Below are positions 15,069 through 17,852 of a DNA stretch of 17,852 nucleotides, piece by piece. This DNA is from an uncultured Verrucomicrobiota bacterium (GTDB taxonomy: Bacteria; Verrucomicrobiota; Verrucomicrobiia; Chthoniobacterales; SZAS-18), in contig CALMVM010000275.1 in assembly GCA_937873255.1 (NCBI GenBank), positions 3,235 to 21,086 on the forward strand, written 5' to 3'. The notes under the pieces are model-generated. The model had not been told where the DNA came from. It was given only the letters and a program-made list of their open reading frames with translations, and ran no database searches. The first letter of the stretch is position 1; every line of letters starts with the position of its first letter. A program made the position numbers and the translations under genes.

Positions 15069-17310
15069 CGCGGCGCGTCCACACGGCGAAGCCGCCCATC
15101 GCCAGCAGGCTCATCCCCGCCGCGACCGCGCCCCAAACCACCGCGCGGGGCCGATAACTCAGGACCAGCCGGCCGTGGCTGCCCGGCGGCAGCGTGATCG
15201 TCGGGAACAAGTTCTGGAACGCCGACACCGCCACCGGCGCGCCGTCAAGCGCCGCCACGTAGCCCGGGAAGTACGGGCGACGGAAGGCGAGCAAAGCGCC
15301 GGGTTCGTTGCCGGCGGGCACGCTCACGTCGAACGCGCTGCCTGCGCGGGAGTTTTCCGACGAGCGAATTTGCACCTCTTCAAACGGGGACGGCACACTG
15401 AAATCCGGGCGGTTGGGAAACACCGATGGCATCGATTCCGCGTGCCAGGCGCGTACTTCGGGCAGCGGGCCGTTGCGGCGGTGATAAACGAAGCCCTCCG
15501 CCGACTCCGAGGCAGTCTCCCAATCGGGATCGTTCAACCGCACGTCGCGCGGGCCGAAGTTGCGTTCGATCAGGATGCCGTCCACGCCGAGCCATTCCAA
15601 CGGCCCCAGGTGCCCGGCCAACGGGAGCAGCGAGCGGCCGGTGTCCTCGGGGATCGAGCCGTGGGTTTCCATGTTCCAGAGCCGGCCGACACCGGGGGGC
15701 ATGATCGGGCTATAGCCGTTGAGGGTGCGAACCCCCGCGTACATCCCCGTGCTGCCCGGCCGGACGACCGCGCCGAAGTCCGGCGGCGTCTGCCAGTCGC
15801 GGTACCATTCGTCCACCTTGTCGTACAGGCTCAGGTAAAGGCGGTCCGCCGAAAGCGGCGACACCTTCGCCAAACTCGGGCCGAAGGCATATTTCGGCAG
15901 GCCCGGGTTGGTGTACATGTGTTGATAGGTCGTCCAGAGTGAGGCGAGCGTCGCCAGGGCCGGCAGCCAGGCCGCCCACGTACCCCGGCGCGCGGTGAAC
16001 GCCGACAGGGCCAGCCACGCGACGGCGATCAACAACGTCCAGAGGGGCAAGTACCAGGTGATCTCGTGATCGTTGGCGGTCTTGCAGAGCGACATCAGAA
16101 TCCACGCCGCCCCGGTCAGGCCGGTCGCCCAGGCGCCGGGGTTAGTCGGCAGGCGGCGCGGTCGGCAGGAAGCCAATAGGTGCAAGGCGCGCGCGCCGAT
16201 CAGCGCGAAAACGAGATGAAACAAGGGCAGCCAGCGGAAACTCCACCGGAACATCCCCGGACTCGGCAACACGCAAAGGACCACCACCGCACCGAGCAAG
16301 AGCAGATCCCACCTCAGCGCCCGCCACGCCCGGCCCCGCGCGCAGGCAAACGCCGCCAACAGCGCCGCCAACGGCACTAGGCCGCCGGCCAGTTCGAGCG
16401 CGGCGTGGGCCGAAGGGATGGCGGCGAAATCATTCCATTTGGTGGTCCAGTTCGGCAGGATCAAACCCGGCAGCCCGGCGGGCGGGACGGTCCAGGCGAT
16501 GTTGCCCACGCCCGCGCCCTGCGAGCGGGTCGAACCCCGGATCGTCTCCAACAGCGACAACCATGCCGGTGCGGACAGGCCCAGCCCGAAAATCCAGCCC
16601 AGTGTCAGCGGCCAGAGCGAGCGCCAGCGGCGTCTCGCCAGCGCGTGCGCCACGAGCCAGGCCGTGACCAGCGCCAATCGCACGACCGTATATGGAAAAC
16701 CCCCCGTCATCACGAGGTACACGAACGGGGCCGGCAGCAGCCAGCGCAGCCGCCCGGCGCGCGGGTCGCCGTCCTCGCGCATCGCCCGCTCGAACGCCCA
16801 CCACGCCCACGGCAGCCAGGCGTCGGCCGCCAGCGCGCCAAACCAATCGGTCGCCCCCCAGCCGATTTCCCAGCCGTTGAGCGCGGCGATGAGCGCGACG
16901 ACGGTCGCCAACGCCGCCGGTAGCCGCCGGCCGCGCGCCAGCAGGTACGCGCCGAGCGCCAAAGCCGCGAGGTGGATGATCGACAACGCCGCCGCCTGCA
17001 ACGCGAAATCCGTCCAAACCGCGAATACGAGGACAACCCCCGCGTTCACGAACACGGAGAACGTCCCGTACTGGTATTCGCCCGCCAGATTGCCGCACGC
17101 CCAACTATACGGACTCAGCAACGGCCAATGTCCCTCCCGCCAAGACCGCGCCACGTCGGTCAAAACCGGCAGGATCGACACTTGGTAGTCGTCGTTCCAA
17201 AAGACGGTGTGGTTGCGCCTGACCAATCCGAGGCAGAACAACACGACCAACGCGACCACCCCGAACCCGGCTAGCAGGCGTTTGCCGAAGGCGATTCGTG
17301 GAAGGCGCAT
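15055..17310 (-). CDS. YfhO-like polytopic membrane protein (GT-C-type glycosyltransferase candidate)
   Basis: A 751-residue integral membrane protein with about 13 hydrophobic segments. The first lies at 12-30; a periplasmic loop follows with VFWNDDYQ (Asp40/Asp41), the acidic loop-1 motif of GT-C enzymes, and a G-H-W-P-L-L-S-P-Y segment typical of YfhO. Membrane segments continue to about residue 475. A soluble domain covers about 480-720, where YFPGYVAALDGAPVAV and LPPGSHGRLVLSYRPRAV are the characteristic YfhO C-terminal signature, and a last membrane segment ends the protein. In Bacillus, Listeria and Staphylococcus, YfhO-type proteins transfer sugars to lipoteichoic acid outside the membrane; the acceptor here is unknown. 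The ATG at 17310 was preferred to a TTG at 17370 because the latter reads through repeat DNA. The gene is monocistronic as far as visible. Confidence 0.86.
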   Translation of the reverse strand: MRLPRIAFGKRLLAGFGVVALVVLFCLGLVRRNHTVFWNDDYQVSILPVLTDVARSWREGHWPLLSPYSWACGNLAGEYQYGTFSVFVNAGVVLVFAVWTDFALQAAALSIIHLAALALGAYLLARGRRLPAALATVVALIAALNGWEIGWGATDWFGALAADAWLPWAWWAFERAMREDGDPRAGRLRWLLPAPFVYLVMTGGFPYTVVRLALVTAWLVAHALARRRWRSLWPLTLGWIFGLGLSAPAWLSLLETIRGSTRSQGAGVGNIAWTVPPAGLPGLILPNWTTKWNDFAAIPSAHAALELAGGLVPLAALLAAFACARGRAWRALRWDLLLLGAVVVLCVLPSPGMFRWSFRWLPLFHLVFALIGARALHLLASCRPRRLPTNPGAWATGLTGAAWILMSLCKTANDHEITWYLPLWTLLIAVAWLALSAFTARRGTWAAWLPALATLASLWTTYQHMYTNPGLPKYAFGPSLAKVSPLSADRLYLSLYDKVDEWYRDWQTPPDFGAVVRPGSTGMYAGVRTLNGYSPIMPPGVGRLWNMETHGSIPEDTGRSLLPLAGHLGPLEWLGVDGILIERNFGPRDVRLNDPDWETASESAEGFVYHRRNGPLPEVRAWHAESMPSVFPNRPDFSVPSPFEEVQIRSSENSRAGSAFDVSVPAGNEPGALLAFRRPYFPGYVAALDGAPVAVSAFQNLFPTITLPPGSHGRLVLSYRPRAVVWGAVAAGMSLLAMGGFAVWTRRVKAG

Positions 17311-17324
17311 CCTGCGGAGCCTCG

Positions 17325-17356
17325 CGCAAAGGACGCAAAGCCGCAAAGCCGTAAGG
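17325..17356 (-). repeat. Tandem CTTTGCG repeat leader upstream of the YfhO-like gene
   Basis: On the coding (minus) strand the units are CTTACGG, CTTTGCGG, CTTTGCGT and CCTTTGCGC, an 8-9 bp period, ending 14 bp before the ATG at 17310. This is a different sequence from the TTCATCC family but sits at the same distance from a start codon. The rest of the spacer (17357-17490) shows nothing recognisable apart from a T7 run at 17442-17448. Confidence 0.65.
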
Positions 17357-17490
17357 TCGGAGGATGCCAATTAATCCCTTGTTCCTCACACTGAAAACGT
17401 TCTAAATCGGGCAAGGATAGCTCTCCGAACCACTTCCTGGATTTTTTTGGTGAGCAACCCGACCGCCGAAACCCATTCGTTGAAGGGTGG

Positions 17491-17573
17491 TCAGACGACT
17501 TGAGTGGCGTGTTCGATAGCGCTCGCCAACTCGCCGTCGTACCACTCGCTGTCGTCGCCAACCTCCACAGCTA
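17491..17573 (-). pseudogene. Possible 3' remnant of a gene interrupted by the IS630 element
   Basis: A short reading frame ends at the TGA (17491-17493) and encodes an acidic, protein-like tail containing EVGDDSEWYDGELASAIEH. It has codon choices like the rest of the window, starting exactly where the transposase frame stops. It may be the end of a small gene whose 5' part lies on the far side of the element, outside the window. At 27 codons the evidence is thin, and no family is recognised. Confidence 0.3.
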
Positions 17574-17852
17574 GTGGTCTGAGTTGGAAGTGCGTTGGCA
17601 GAACCGGCCAACGCTGGCGAGGATGGCGTCGGCGGCTTGGTCCACACGAAAGGTTTGGGCCGGGCGTTGTTCTCTTTGATGTAGGCGCGGATGGCTTTTT
17701 CCAAGTCGTTGGTCCCTTTGAACACGCCGCGTTTGAGCCGGCGGCGGGTGAGCAGCGCAAACCAGCCCTCCACCAAGTTGAGCCACGAGGAGGAAGTTGA
17801 GATTGCCCCGCTTTCGTAGACAGCGTGGGGCTGGGCGTTTGGTTGTTTAGTT
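17571..17852 (-). pseudogene. IS630-family transposase, C-terminal part, frameshifted
   Basis: Minus-strand sequence encodes the end of a DDE transposase of the IS630/Tc1-like group. TSSSWLNLVEGWFALLTRR contains the third catalytic acid (Glu codon at 17768-17770), followed by RGVFKGTNDLEKAIRAYI and PKPFVWTK. The protein then continues only in another frame as ADAILASVGRFCQRTSNSDH and stops at TAG (17571-17573). One base appears lost near 17635/17636, just after the VWTK codons, so full-length protein would need a frameshift. Sequence beyond about 17790 matches the family poorly, suggesting further decay, and the N-terminal part lies outside the window. The family call is firm. Whether the frameshift is natural programming or decay is open, but some IS630 elements do use frameshifting elsewhere in the gene. 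Confidence 0.86.
17574..17852 (-). mobile_element. IS630-family insertion sequence, one end (continues beyond window)
   Basis: The transposase frame runs to the element's end: GTGGTCTGAGTTGG starts right after a TA dinucleotide at 17572-17573, and IS630 elements insert at TA and duplicate it. The stop codon TAG spans this junction. The other terminal inverted repeat is outside the window, so the boundary is a proposal. Confidence 0.55.

Noticed and set aside
17442..17448. T7 run as an intrinsic terminator
   Set aside because: No convincing GC-rich stem precedes it, and no plus-strand gene ends nearby.

Overview
The window is GC-rich, densely packed bacterial chromosome. The azurin-type cupredoxin tail, the mix of housekeeping and sugar-metabolism genes, the many GTG starts, the near absence of Shine-Dalgarno sequences and the degenerate repeats ahead of start codons all suggest a Verrucomicrobiota member, perhaps of the Opitutaceae. 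That placement is inferred from gene content and style; no rRNA or other marker gene is present. Seventeen protein-coding genes or gene remnants can be supported. There are no tRNA, rRNA or CRISPR features and no gene-free stretch longer than about 180 bases.

Region 1 (1-5372): the C-terminus of a blue-copper (azurin/auracyanin-like) domain; a small XRE-type regulator with a C-terminal AT-hook and two palindromes upstream of it; a secreted dipeptidyl-peptidase IV; and, divergent from the peptidase, a glutamine-dependent NAD+ synthetase.

Region 2 (5373-9262): on the minus strand, a D-2-hydroxyacid dehydrogenase followed by a sugar phosphate isomerase/epimerase (xylose isomerase-like TIM barrel). 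Divergent from these is a tmk-holB pair (thymidylate kinase and DNA polymerase III delta prime) that overlaps by 29 bp. All three transcription units here carry a tandem 7-bp pyrimidine repeat (consensus TTCATCC) just before the start codon, always in the same orientation relative to the gene.

Region 3 (9288-12298): a single-pass membrane protein of unknown function (minus strand), then a plus-strand run of a Gfo/Idh/MocA oxidoreductase, a zeta-toxin/UDP-sugar-kinase-like P-loop protein 4 bp downstream, and a 68-aa basic protein that overlaps the zeta gene by 44 bp.

Region 4 (12272-17310): three envelope-type genes in alternating orientation: a DltD-like acyltransferase, a secreted serine beta-lactamase-fold hydrolase divergent from it, and a YfhO-like polytopic membrane protein. 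Homologues of all three act on lipoteichoic acid in Gram-positive bacteria, so here they may tailor some other surface glycopolymer (inference).

Region 5 (17311-17852): an 8-9 bp tandem repeat upstream of the YfhO gene, then the 3' end of a frameshifted IS630-family transposase whose outer end seems to interrupt a small reading frame.

The strongest leads are the positioned heptamer leaders, the zeta kinase/small-protein pair, and the DltD/hydrolase/YfhO cluster. None is proven by sequence alone.
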